Origin: Dasypus novemcinctus
Taxonomy: Eukaryota > Chordata > Mammalia > Cingulata > Dasypodidae
Assembly: GCF_030445035.2 (NCBI RefSeq)
Contig: NC_080694.1
Location: 75,593,147-75,657,146 of the forward strand
Length of the DNA: 64,000 bases
Direction of reading: 5' to 3'
Notes under the pieces: generated by a model
Told to the model about the DNA's origin: nothing
The model's database searches: none
Seen by the model: the letters and a program-made list of their open reading frames with translations, nothing else
Position numbers and translations under genes: made by a program
Shown: positions 35,205 to 44,207 of the stretch, piece after piece
Position numbering within the stretch: position 1 is the first letter of the stretch
Layout: every line of letters begins with the position of its first letter

Positions 35205-35667
35205 TCACTGCCCGTCGGCGCCGCAGGCCGTGCGGAGCGGGGGTCCCGCCCGGTGCTCGGTGACGTTGGTGCCTGGCGGCAGGCGGAGGAGGCGACAGAG
35301 CTGCGGGCGAGAGAGAGGGGCCGGCGTGAGACCCCCGGGCGCAGAGGGCCGCCCCGAATGCCAGCCCTGCCTGTGCTCGGAACCCACCTCCGGGCCGAGC
35401 AGGCTGGAGTCCCAGGAGAGGCCGCCGGGAAGAGGCTCTTGCAGCTTCAGTTGCAGAGTCATGCCGGGGCCTGGGGGCCAGGAAGGCTTAGGACCCCGGG
35501 GCTGGATCCCGGGGGGCAGCCCCCCAAAGCCCCCAGTGTGGTCGGATCCCGGGAAGCCCGCTGCCCTCCCTGCGCTCCTGCCTGGCCCCCGGGCAGCCCT
35601 CACCTGTCCCGTGGGAGCCCCCGAGGACGGTCAGGAGGAGCAGGAGGGGCAGCCCGCCCCCCAGCAT
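35205..35667 (-). CDS. SFTA2: SFTA2, surfactant associated 2
   Basis: Small secreted surfactant-associated protein (also called SP-G), reported mainly from lung. Exons on the minus strand: 35667-35604, 35470-35388 and 35300-35205; 243 bases, 80 aa (human 78). Exon 1 encodes a hydrophobic signal peptide (MLGGGLPLLLLLTVLGGSHGT). Exon 2 starts with the conserved GPGMTLQLKL. Exon 3 encodes LCRLLRLPPGTNVTEH and ends ACGADGQ. Human has the same layout: GTGPGMTLQLKL, then LCLLLHLPSGTSV. NVT is a potential N-glycosylation site. All junctions are GT-AG and in phase. The gene is divergent from the mucin gene that starts at 37139. Confidence 0.93.
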
Positions 35668-35908
35668 GGCCGCGCGTCGAGCCCGCCGATCGGAGAGCGG
35701 TGGACGCCCGCCCAGGGCCAGGGTCTGGGGAAATGGGGCGGCCGCGGCAACTGGACTTTCCGGTTCTCTCCAAGTGCCCTGGAGAGCCCTTCCCAGGTCG
35801 GTCTGGGGGCCTCGTCCCAGATGCCGCAGAGGGGGGGCTGCGACGAAGGCCAGGGCGGGCGCCCCACCCGCGGGCGGCCCCCCAGCGGGGCCTCCCAGCT
35901 CTTTAGGG

Positions 35909-35921
35909 ATTAATTATTAAC
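35909..35921 (-). promoter_or_regulatory. HNF1-like palindrome upstream of SFTA2
   Basis: Read on the minus strand, the site is GTTAATAATTAAT, matching the HNF1 consensus GTTAATNATTAAC at 12 of 13 positions. It lies about 240 bases upstream of the SFTA2 ATG in an otherwise GC-rich region. Binding is inferred, not shown. Confidence 0.4.
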
Positions 35922-35949
35922 CACAATTAATTTCCATCCCCGCCACCGA

Positions 35950-37095
35950 AGGGCTCAGGAATGTGGCCCAGAAGGGCGGGGCGAACTGGGCCGAGGTTCT
36001 TCCCAGCCCGTCCCTCTGCCAGGGGCGCCCGTGGGAGCCGGGAATGGGCTTCCCCTCAGCCGCCCTAGTGCCCCCGGCCCGCACCCGCCGCGCGGGACGC
36101 GGCCACACCTTACGCGCAGGCCCGGGGTTGCGGTGGATGCAGGTGTCCTGGGGGTCGCGCGCAGGGCCTGGCAGCCCGCTGGGCCCCTTGCTCTGAAACA
36201 GAGGGTGCGCGGCTCGCGGGGGCTGCAGAGCGAGTCAGTAGCAGAGGCTAGCGCCCCGCAACGCCCGCGGACCCCCGCCGCGCAGACCAGCAGCCCAGGG
36301 TGGCCGGACCGCGAGGCCTGCCCGCCGCGCTCGGCACAGGACGTAGGGGAGCCGCGCGGGGCCGGGGGCGGCAAGGCGCCGCCCACCCTTCCCGGGGAGC
36401 TCCCGGGACCCCCAGGCTTGCCCCCGAGAGCAGCAAGACACCAGCGGGAAGGAGGCAGGCCGCGAGGGGGCAGAGGGCACGGGGTCGCCTGGAGGGGGCT
36501 GGGGCCCCACCTCTCCCGGCCGGGGCCCCACGTCTCCCGGCCCGAGCCCCTGCTCTTCCGCGAGCCCTGCGCCGACTGCTGCGTGGTGTGCCTGCTCCTG
36601 GAACGCGGTGGTGCTGGGAAACCCACGCGCGGAGCCGAGACCTGCTCTGTGCCTGTGGGAGCTGGACGCGGCCGCTCGGGGCCTCGGAGCTGGGCCCTGG
36701 CCGGAACACGGCCCATGTCCTGCTGCCCCTTGCTCCCCTCGCCCCTCCCCACAGAGCCTGGACAGCGCTGGACGCCGCAGCGCACACAGGAGGTGGCGCA
36801 GGGCCCCTTAGGGTCGGACCAGCCCTGTCCCCCACCCACGCCCTGAGTGACCCTGACCCCAGGGGGCTTCCAGGCGGGGAGGAGGGGGTGGGGGGCCGGG
36901 CCTCCCTCCCAGGAGGGCTCGGGCGGGGCGCCCCGTCCTGGGGAAGGGCCCGAGGGCCAGCTCTTACTCAGCTCCCCTCGCGCTTCCTGGGATCAGGCTA
37001 ATCCCCCGGGGACAGCCGGGTGGCCTCTCCCTGGGGACGCAGAGCTGGTGTTGACGGAGGCCCCGGCACACCTGCCCGAGTCGCACGGCAGCGCG
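35950..37095. other. CpG-rich spacer between SFTA2 and the unnamed mucin gene
   Basis: GC-rich sequence with open frames in all directions, none with a recognisable protein. It separates two divergent genes and may hold promoters for both. No repeat array is seen. Confidence 0.5.
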
Positions 37096-37099
37096 GGCC

Positions 37100-37138
37100 T
37101 TATAGCGCCGGCAGACGCCCTGGCCCGCAGACCGCGCC
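37100..37138 (+). promoter_or_regulatory. TATA-like element before the unnamed mucin gene
   Basis: TTATAG at 37100-37105 lies about 34 bases before the ATG, which would give a very short 5' UTR. MUCL3 has the same arrangement, with a CATAAGA box about 38 bases before its ATG. Confidence 0.5.
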
Positions 37139-40100
37139 ATGGACGCCGCGCTGCTGCTGCTGCTGCTGCTGGGCCTGCGGGCCGCGGCTGCGCAGGGTGG
37201 GCCTGGCGCGGCGGGGGACGTGCGGCCGGGCAGCCACGGGCAGCTCCCCTGACCCTGCCGTGCTCTCTCCACAGTGCAGCCACTCCTGCCCGGGGCCCCG
37301 GACCCAGCGCCAGGCGCCGGCGTGTCCGCAGCTCTCCCCGGCGTCTCCGCAGGTCTCCCCACTGTCTCCGCAGGTCTCCCCGGCGTTTCTGTAGGTCTCC
37401 CCACTGTCTCCGCGGGTCTCCCCACTGTCTCTGCAGGTCTCCCCACTGTCTCCGCGGGTCTCCCCGGCGTGTCCGCAGGTCTCCCCACTGTCTCCGCGGG
37501 TCTCCCCGGCGTGTCCGCAGGTCTCCCCACTGTCTCCGCGGGTCTCCCCGGCGTTTCCGCAGGTCTCCCCACTGTCTCCGCGGGTCTCCCCGGCGTTTCC
37601 GTAGGTCTCCCCACTGTCTCCGCGGGTCTCCCCGGCGTTTCTGTAGGTCTCCCCACTGTCTCCGCGGGTCTCCCCGGCGTTTCTGCAGGTCTCCCCACTG
37701 TCTCCGCGGGTCTCCCCGGCGTTTCTGCAGGTCTCCCCACTGTCTCCGCGGGTCTCCCCACTGTCTCCGCGGGTCTCCCCACTGTCTCCGCGGGTCTCCC
37801 CACTGTCTCTGCAGGTCTCCCTGGCGTTTCTGCAGGTCTCCCCACTGTCTCTGCGGGTCTCCCCACTGTCTCCGCGGGTCTCCCCACTGTCTCTGCAGGT
37901 CTCCCTGGCGTTTCTGCAGGTCTCCCCACTGTCTCCGCGGGTCTCCCCACTGTCTCTGCGGGTCTCCCCAGCGTCTCTGCGGGTCTCCCCACTGTCTCCC
38001 CGAGCCTCCCCACTGTCTCCCCGAGCCTCCCCACGGTCTCCCCAAGTCTCCCCACAGTCTCTGCAGGCCCCCCGACAGTTCCTGGGAGCCCCTCCACAGC
38101 CTCCTCACCTTCTGTGGGCTCTCCCAGTGGCCCTCAGACCCCAGCTGTTTCTGGGAGCACGTCAGGAGCAGGCTCAGCACCCCCAGGTGAGGCACCTGCT
38201 GCTCAGACGCACCGAGGCCCTCGGGGCAGCCTGCTGAGGGGTGGGGCTCCTGGTCCCCAGTGTCCGTCCAGCAGTTTCCCAGAACATGCCTGGGAGCAGC
38301 CACCCCGCCTTTGTGGCTACGCAAGCTCCCTTCTTACTGCCGTTTTATTTTTCCCCTTTTCTTGTAAGTCCCGTCTAGGACAGTTTTGTGTACTTGAAGA
38401 TCATGTAAATATTCTCCTAGGTATCTTCTAAGCAATAAAGTTTTAGCTTTCAAATCTAAGCCTATGCTCTATCTCAAGTTCTGTTTAGTGTGCAAGGGAG
38501 AGGTCAAGGTTCTTTTACTTTCATTCCTTTTCCTTGCAAATAGCCAGTTCTTCCAGGCCCCTTACTCAAAAGACTCCTCTTCTCCCTTAACTTTTGTGAG
38601 CCCCTTTTTTGAAACCAAGGGACCATGTATGTGTGGGCTCACTGCCTTCCATTCCTCTAGTTGTCTACTTCTGGGCTCGTTCTTCCGATCCTCTAGTTGT
38701 CTGCTTCTCGGCTCTCTCTTCTGTTTCTCTAGTTGTCTACTTCTGGGCTCTCTCTCTGTTCCTCTAGTTGTCTACTTCTGGGCTCACTGTCTTCCACTCC
38801 TTTAGTTGTCTACTTCTGGGCTCTCTTCCGTTCCTCTAGGTGTCTTCTTCTGTGCTCTCTCTTCTGTTCCTCTAGTTGCCTATTTCTGGGCTCTCTTTTG
38901 ATCCTCTCGTTGTCTACTTTGGGGCTCTCTTTTCCAATCCTCTCGTTGTCTGCTTCTTGGCTCTCATCTGTTCCTCTACTTCTTCTCTCTCCCCTGATCC
39001 TCTAGGTGTCTACTTCTGGGCTCGTTCTCTCCCATTCCTCTCGTTGTCTACTTTGGGCTCTCTCTCCTGATCCTCTAGTTGTCTACTTCTGGGCTCGCTC
39101 TCTTCCATTCCTCTCGTTGTCTACTTTGGGCTCTCCTGATCCTCTAGTTGTCTACTGGGCTCATTCTCTTCCATTCCTCTCGTTGTCTACTTTGGGCTCT
39201 CCTGATCCTCTAGTTGTCTACTGGGCTCATTCTCTTCCATTCCTCTCGTTGTCTACTTTGGGCTCTCTCTCCTGACCCTCTAGTTGTCTACTTCTGGGCT
39301 CGCTCTCTTCTGTTCCTCAATTTGTCTATTTATCATCCAGTGCTTCATGGCCATAGCTTTGTGGACATCTTGAAACCTGCTGGTGTGTCCAGCTTTGCTT
39401 TTTTCCAAGATATTCTTGGGTATTCCCTGGCCTTTGAATATCGTAGAATCAGGTCATCAATTTCTGCCAGAAACCTGCCGGGGCTTTGCTAGCGGTTTCG
39501 CGGGTGTGATTTCGACTTTTGGCCTTGCCTGGATCTCTCCAGTCACTTCTTCCTCTGCTGCCCTAGGCTGTGTCTCCCCAGCGGCAGTCCCTGGAACTGC
39601 TCCAGCCTCGAGCGCTGCGCCTGGCGCAGCCACCACCTCCCCGGGGCTCGGCATTCCAGCTGGTAAGGCACCTGTTTGCACTGAGCTTTGCAGTTCTCTC
39701 AACCCTGGCTCCTAAGAGCAGGGCAGGGCCGTCGGGACGGGCTGCTCAGCTCTGTGTGCAGTGTCCAGGGGCCCCAGGCACTCCAGCCTCTGGTCAGATG
39801 CCTGTTAGCTGGTTCCTTCCTCTTTCATCCCCGTGGCCCAATCCAAGGACTCTGCGGACACAGAAGCCCTCCCTCCCAGTGCCTCCGGGTGGTCTGAGGG
39901 CGGGACCGAGGGGAGGGGAGACAGACGGTGGGCTCCGCCTTTCTTGGTGGGGAGGTGGGGGGCGGGGGCCCAGGGTAAGAGTCAGCCCGGAGCTGTGGCC
40001 CAGAGGCATGGGGATGGCGAGCAGCTGGGGTACCGAGGGGCTTCGGAAAGCCGGAGCGCATGGGTGTCCGGGAGGAGCCCGGAGACGGCGCCGGGGAAGG

Positions 40101-40955
40101 GATGGGACGACACCTTCCGCCTGAGAGCTGCCCGGAGGTGACCGGAGGGATGCCAGAGGCACCTGCACGGGTGAGCGCTGACCTCGGCGTGGAGGGACTG
40201 GCACGACGCCCGCCTCTGGCCCTGTCCTCCCTGCTCCCCAGACCCCAGGCCTCAGAAGGGTCCTGTCCCAGACTGGGCCATCGTCTTGATCACGCTCGCT
40301 GTGGTGGCATCAATTGTCTTCCTACTGTATGCCCTCAAGGAGGTGAGGTCCCAGTGTGGTCCCCAGGCCAGGGGCTGCCGGGAGGAGGGGGGACGGACCC
40401 CCCCCCCCCGGGTCGCTAGAGGAAGCAGGGGCCGGGAAGGGGCTGAGGCCTGAAAGTCAGTTGGGGGGGGGTGGAGGCACCTGCCCGAGCTTCGGACCCT
40501 GGCCCTGCTGTTTCCAGCTGTGTGGCCTTGTGCAAGTTAGCAACCCTCTCTGTGTCAAAGTGCTGTTCACCACGACGTCAACAGGCGCTACCTCTCACGT
40601 GCCGGGCGCTCCACACGGCCCCCGAGGTGGGGACTTCCCCGCCCCCACTCCGTGGCCAGGTCTTTGAGTCCTGGATAAAGTGGGAATGACCGCTGGGTCT
40701 GGAAGGGCCGTCGGGAGGACCCCGTGGGTCTGCGAGTCTGCGAGCACTCCGTGAGTCGGTGCAGTCGGTCCGCTCGCGTTACTGTTGCTCAAAGAGGAGC
40801 TCTGAGGCTGAGGGCAGGCCCCTGGGGACCCCGGCTGCCCGCCCTTCGTCTCACAGGCCTGCCGGTTCCGGAGGGAGATGAGCATGGGCTGTGGCACCCT
40901 GACCCTGTACTGCTGCCACCCTGAGGCCCCCGGCCAGCGGTGCTCCATCAAGTGA
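37139..40955 (+). CDS. Predicted type I membrane mucin, no named orthologue recognised
   Basis: Five-exon model: 37139-37196, 37275-38186, 39543-39662, 40242-40342, 40857-40955; 1290 bases, 429 aa, GT-AG and consistent phase throughout. Residues 1-19 are a signal peptide (MDAALLLLLLLGLRAAAAQ). Residues about 40-285 are some 34 copies of VSAGLP(T/G), followed by a Ser/Thr/Pro/Ala linker (VTSSSAALGCVSPAAVPGTA). A transmembrane helix spans 375-394 (WAIVLITLAVVASIVFLLYA). The 34-residue tail begins KEACRFRR and carries several Cys, including a CC pair. AATAAA follows at 41822. The helix shares WAIV with MUCL3, its downstream neighbour, and an LITL core with what I recall of human MUC21, so a paralogue of that cluster is likely. 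All frames of the repeat exon are open, so openness alone is no evidence; the case rests on phases, signal peptide, helix and poly(A). Confidence 0.72.
37330..38060 (+). repeat. Coding 21-base tandem repeat of the unnamed mucin gene
   Basis: About 34 copies of GTCTCCGCGGGTCTCCCCAC(T), alternating ACT (Thr) and GGC (Gly) at the last codon. Unit length is exactly seven codons, so reading frame is preserved. Later copies change to CCCGAGCCTC. Confidence 0.92.
38434..38439 (+). terminator. Intronic polyadenylation signal in the unnamed mucin gene
   Basis: AATAAA lies three bases after the first in-frame stop (TAA 38429-38431) reached if exon 2 is not spliced at 38187, and is followed by T/GT-rich sequence. 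Use of it would give a product without the transmembrane exon. Confidence 0.5.
38640..39325. repeat. Minisatellite, unit about 32-36 bases, intron 2 of the unnamed mucin gene
   Basis: About 18 copies of CCTCTAGTTGTCTACTTCTG / GGCTCTCTCTTCC. It is pyrimidine-rich on the plus strand and is less GC-rich than the other arrays. Confidence 0.9.
40480..40605 (+). mobile_element. Possible MIR remnant
   Basis: CAGCTGTGTGGCCTTGTGCAAGTTAGCAACC resembles the MIR core (tgtgaccttgggcaagtcacttaacc). The 3' part is too diverged to follow. Confidence 0.45.
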
Positions 40956-41104
40956 AGGGGCCGAGAGCCGCGTCCAGCACCGCCCGCCTTCTCCCCGCCG
41001 GGGCAGTGCCTGCAGCGGGCACCAGGGCGCTGGATGCGAGTGTCGCCGCTGGCCGTGTGAGGCGACGTCCACGCGCCTCGGCCTGCGGGAGCCTGTGGCC
41101 CCAG

Positions 41105-41545
41105 GACCCTCCTGCCCACCGCCCGCTACCCACCGCCCACTGACCGCAGCCCGCCGCACACTGCCTGCTGCCCACTGCCCCACTGCCCACCACCTGCCGC
41201 CCATTGCCCCACCGCCCGCCGTCTACCACCCACCACCCGCTGCCCACTGCCCACTGCCCACAGCCCACCACCCACTGCCCGCCGCCCAGTGCCCTACTGC
41301 CCACCACCCACCATCTACCACCCACCACCCGCCGCCCACTGCCCACTGCCCACAGCCTGCTGCCCACCGCCCACTGCCCACTGCCCGCCTCCCACTCTGC
41401 ACTGACTGCTGCCCACCGTCCACCGCCTACTGCCCACCGCCCGCCACCCACTGCCTGCTGTCTACTGCCCGCTGCCCACTGTCCACTACCCGGTGCCTGC
41501 TGCCCACTGTCTGGTGCCTACTGCCCACTGCCCACTGCTGTGCGG
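41105..41545. repeat. CCCACTGCCCACCGCC minisatellite in the 3' UTR of the unnamed mucin gene
   Basis: Short units of 7-10 bases (CACTGCC, CACCACC, CGCCGCC) form a C-rich, G-poor tract of about 440 bases between the stop codon (40955) and the poly(A) signal (41822). Confidence 0.85.
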
Positions 41546-41821
41546 TCCGGGGTGCCTGCTGTTCTGGCTGTGGTTTCCCGTGTGGGTGGACCAGGGCCCG
41601 CCTTGAGGAGCCTCAGCCCTGATGGAGCCTGGAACTCCCACCCTTCCCCCTTTTCCCCTCTTCCCCCCCACCTCCAACAGCCAGAGAAGCTCCTCCATGG
41701 AGCCCAAAGCTGGGTGACTGGTGCCTCTCGCCTCCCTCCGCGGGGAGCCCCCAGCCTGCCCCGCACCTGCTCTTGAGGCTGGTCCCCCGCCGTGGGCAGG
41801 TGGTGGGCTCCGCGCTCCCTA

Positions 41822-41827
41822 AATAAA
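41822..41827 (+). terminator. Polyadenylation signal of the unnamed mucin gene
   Basis: AATAAA in CCCTAAATAAAACTG, followed by TGTGTGCTGGCGTGTGTGG, a good GT-rich downstream element. It lies about 870 bases after the predicted stop and supports a real plus-strand transcript ending here. Confidence 0.7.
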
Positions 41828-41849
41828 ACTGCGCCATGACTCCAGGCTG

Positions 41850-42435
41850 TGTGCTGGCGTGTGTGGACTCGGCCGTGGAGGCCAAGGCGCGCCTGTGCGC
41901 AGCGGGAGGGGGCGTTGCCGCTTCCTGGCCGCGCGCGGCGGAGGGCCGCGTCCACCCTGCAGTGCGCGGCGTGCCCAGGACCGCCGAGCCCCAGCCCCAG
42001 GCCCTCCGCCCCGCGAGGCCCGTGCAGGGCAGTGGGCGCCGTGCCGCCGGGGCGCGACGGGGGGCAGGCTGCGGCCTCCGCGCTGGTCTCGGGAGGGGCG
42101 GGGGCTGGTGGGAAGGGCTGGCTGGTCCGCGGGTCCAGGTGGAGCCCAGCGGGGCAGGGTGGGGCGCGCCTGGGGAGGCCGCCCGCTCCCCGGGCAGTTT
42201 TGGCGCGCGGGAGCCTCATTAATCGCCCATTCATCATGTTAATGGCAGTGGCTCTGGTCCTGCCCCCACCCACCCCGGGCCTGCCAAGGGCGCAGGGACA
42301 GCACGCCTCGTTCTCGCCCTCTGCGGCCCGGCCCCGCAGGCGTCCGCTACCCCTGGCTGCTCCGGGCGGCGAGTAAACACTCACTGGCCGCGTGTGCTAG
42401 AGCCGAGGAGACCCCCTTGTGACCTGGAGGTCACC
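41850..42435. other. CpG-rich intergenic stretch, no gene supported
   Basis: GC- and CpG-rich DNA after the mucin gene. One AT-rich island near 42217-42245 (CATTAATCGCCCATTCATCATG) might be regulatory. No protein similarity is recognised. Confidence 0.45.
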
Positions 42436-42439
42436 GTCC

Positions 42440-42845
42440 TGTGCAGCCATTCGTTCATTCCCTCATGCCCAAAGAGCACCTACTGTGTGCAGGGCCGGGG
42501 CCAGCAGGGGTCAAGACAAAGGCCTACTGTGTGCGGGGACACAGGAGGGGTCAAGACAAAGACCTCCTGTGTGCTGGGACTGGGGGCACAGTGGGGGTCA
42601 AGACAGAGACCTACTGTGTGTACGGATTGTGAACACGGCGGTAATCAAGACAAAGACCTACTGTGTGCTGGGACTGGGGCACAGTGGGGGGGTCAAGACA
42701 ATGACCTACTGTGTGCTGGGACTAGGGGCACAGCAAGGGTCAAGACAAAGACCTACTGTGTGGAGAGACTAAGCACAGTAGGGGTCAAGACAAAGACCTA
42801 CTGTGTGCTGGGTCTGGGGGCACAGCAAGGGTAAAGACAACAACC
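42440..42845. repeat. Minisatellite grown from an L2 end, unit about 55 bases
   Basis: It begins with an L2-like piece (CATTCGTTCATTCCCTC, AGAGCACCTACTGTGTGC). About seven tandem copies of GGTCAAGACAAAGACCTACT / GTGTGCTGGGACTGGGG then repeat its core. Confidence 0.8.
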
Positions 42846-43199
42846 CTGCTGGTGACGGGCTATTCTCCCGCCCGGGGAGACCCACAGTGGACAGTAAGTG
42901 AGGTGGAGAGGGCTGGAGACGGGCATTGGCCCATGGCGTCCTCTCTCCTTGGAGACCAGGTGGCTGTTCCCCCCACTCTGGCCCCAGGTGCTGTCCCTTG
43001 AGAGCCTGTGTGCGAATCCTGCAGCCTCTGCGCTGGCGCTTGCTCTGGGCAGGGGCTTCACGGGAAGAGAGGAGACCCTGCTGCTTTCAGAAGGGGTGGG
43101 TGGGGGCATACGGGAACGGGACGAGAGGGAGGTCGTGTGGGGCAGAAACCCCGCCGGGTGGCTCGGACCTGCCGTGCCCACCTGTTCCCATGTCTCCTG

Positions 43200-43915
43200 T
43201 CATTGCTGGACTCCTGTGCTGGACACCTTGCTGGACCCCTGTGCTGGACACCGTGCTGGACACCGTGCCGGACCCCTTGCTGGACCCCTTGATGGACACC
43301 TTGCTACACACCGTGCTGGACACCTTGCTGGACCCCTGTGCTGGACCCCTTGCTGGACCCCTGTGCTGGACATCGTGCTGGACACCGTGCTGGACCCCGT
43401 GCTGGACACCGTGCTGGACCCCTGTGCTGGATGCCGTGCTGGACGCCGTGCTGGACCCCTTGCTGGACACCGTGCTGGACCCCTGTGCTGGACGCCGTGC
43501 TGGACCCCTTGCTGGACACCGTGCTGGACCCCTGTGCTGGACGCCGTGCTGGACCCCTTGCTGGACCCCTTGCTGGACGCCGTGCTGGACACCTTGCTGG
43601 ACGCCGTGCTGGACCCCTTGCTGGACCCCTGTGCTGGACGCCGTGCTGGACCCCTTGCTGGACCCCTTGCTGGATCCCTTGCTGGACCCCTTGCTGGACC
43701 CCGTGCTGGACGCCTTGCTGGACACTGTGCTGGACGCCGTGCTGGACCCCTTGCTGGACGCCGTGCTGGACCCCTTGCTGGATGCCGTGCTGGACCCCTT
43801 GCTGGACGCCGTGCTGGACACTGTGCTGGACATGGTGCTGGACACCGTGCTGGACCCCTTGCTGGACACCTTGCTGGACCCCTGTGCTGGACACTGTGCT
43901 GGACACTGTCTGCCG
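43200..43915. repeat. Minisatellite GTGCTGGAC(A/G)CC
   Basis: About 58 copies of a 12-13 base unit (GTGCTGGACGCC, TTGCTGGACCCC, and CTGTGCTGGACC variants) between the two mucin genes. Frames are open on both strands, but there is no splice or start support. Confidence 0.9.
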
Positions 43916-44143
43916 CAGCGGCCAGGTGAGGGCCTCGTGCCCTTTCACCTGATACTCGGGGCAGCTCCACCCATGGCAGACCGTGGCTGTGTGTGAGGAA
44001 GGGGTGGGGAGAGGCAGGCTGACGTGAGCAGCCCCCTCCCGGCGCCCCGGTACCCCGCGTCCTGCGTGGCTGCGGTTCTGTTATCGGGCGCCCTGGGGTG
44101 GGGCAGCCGTTTGTTCAGGGCTCGGCCCTGGGGGGCCGGCCCG

Positions 44144-44170
44144 TGACGTCAGGCCCAGACCCGCATAAGA
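44144..44170 (+). promoter_or_regulatory. MUCL3: MUCL3 promoter: perfect CRE and TATA-like box
   Basis: TGACGTCA (44144-44151) is a perfect palindromic cAMP response element. CATAAGA at 44164-44170 is a plausible TATA variant 38 bases before the ATG. The spacing fits a core promoter; use is inferred. Confidence 0.6.
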
Positions 44171-44207
44171 GGCTCGGCCGCGGCCCCCGCCCAGGCTCAC
44201 CGCCGAC

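Noticed and set aside
36847-38324. Other open frames through the 21-base repeat (RRSPHCLRGSP and two reverse frames)
   Set aside because: All frames are open because the unit has no stop. Only the frame joined in phase to the signal-peptide exon and the transmembrane exon was kept.
42898-43996. Plus and minus frames of 200-356 residues (AGPLCWTPCWTPCWTPVLDA)
   Set aside because: Simple 12-13 base minisatellite; no conserved ends, and the frames shift between units.
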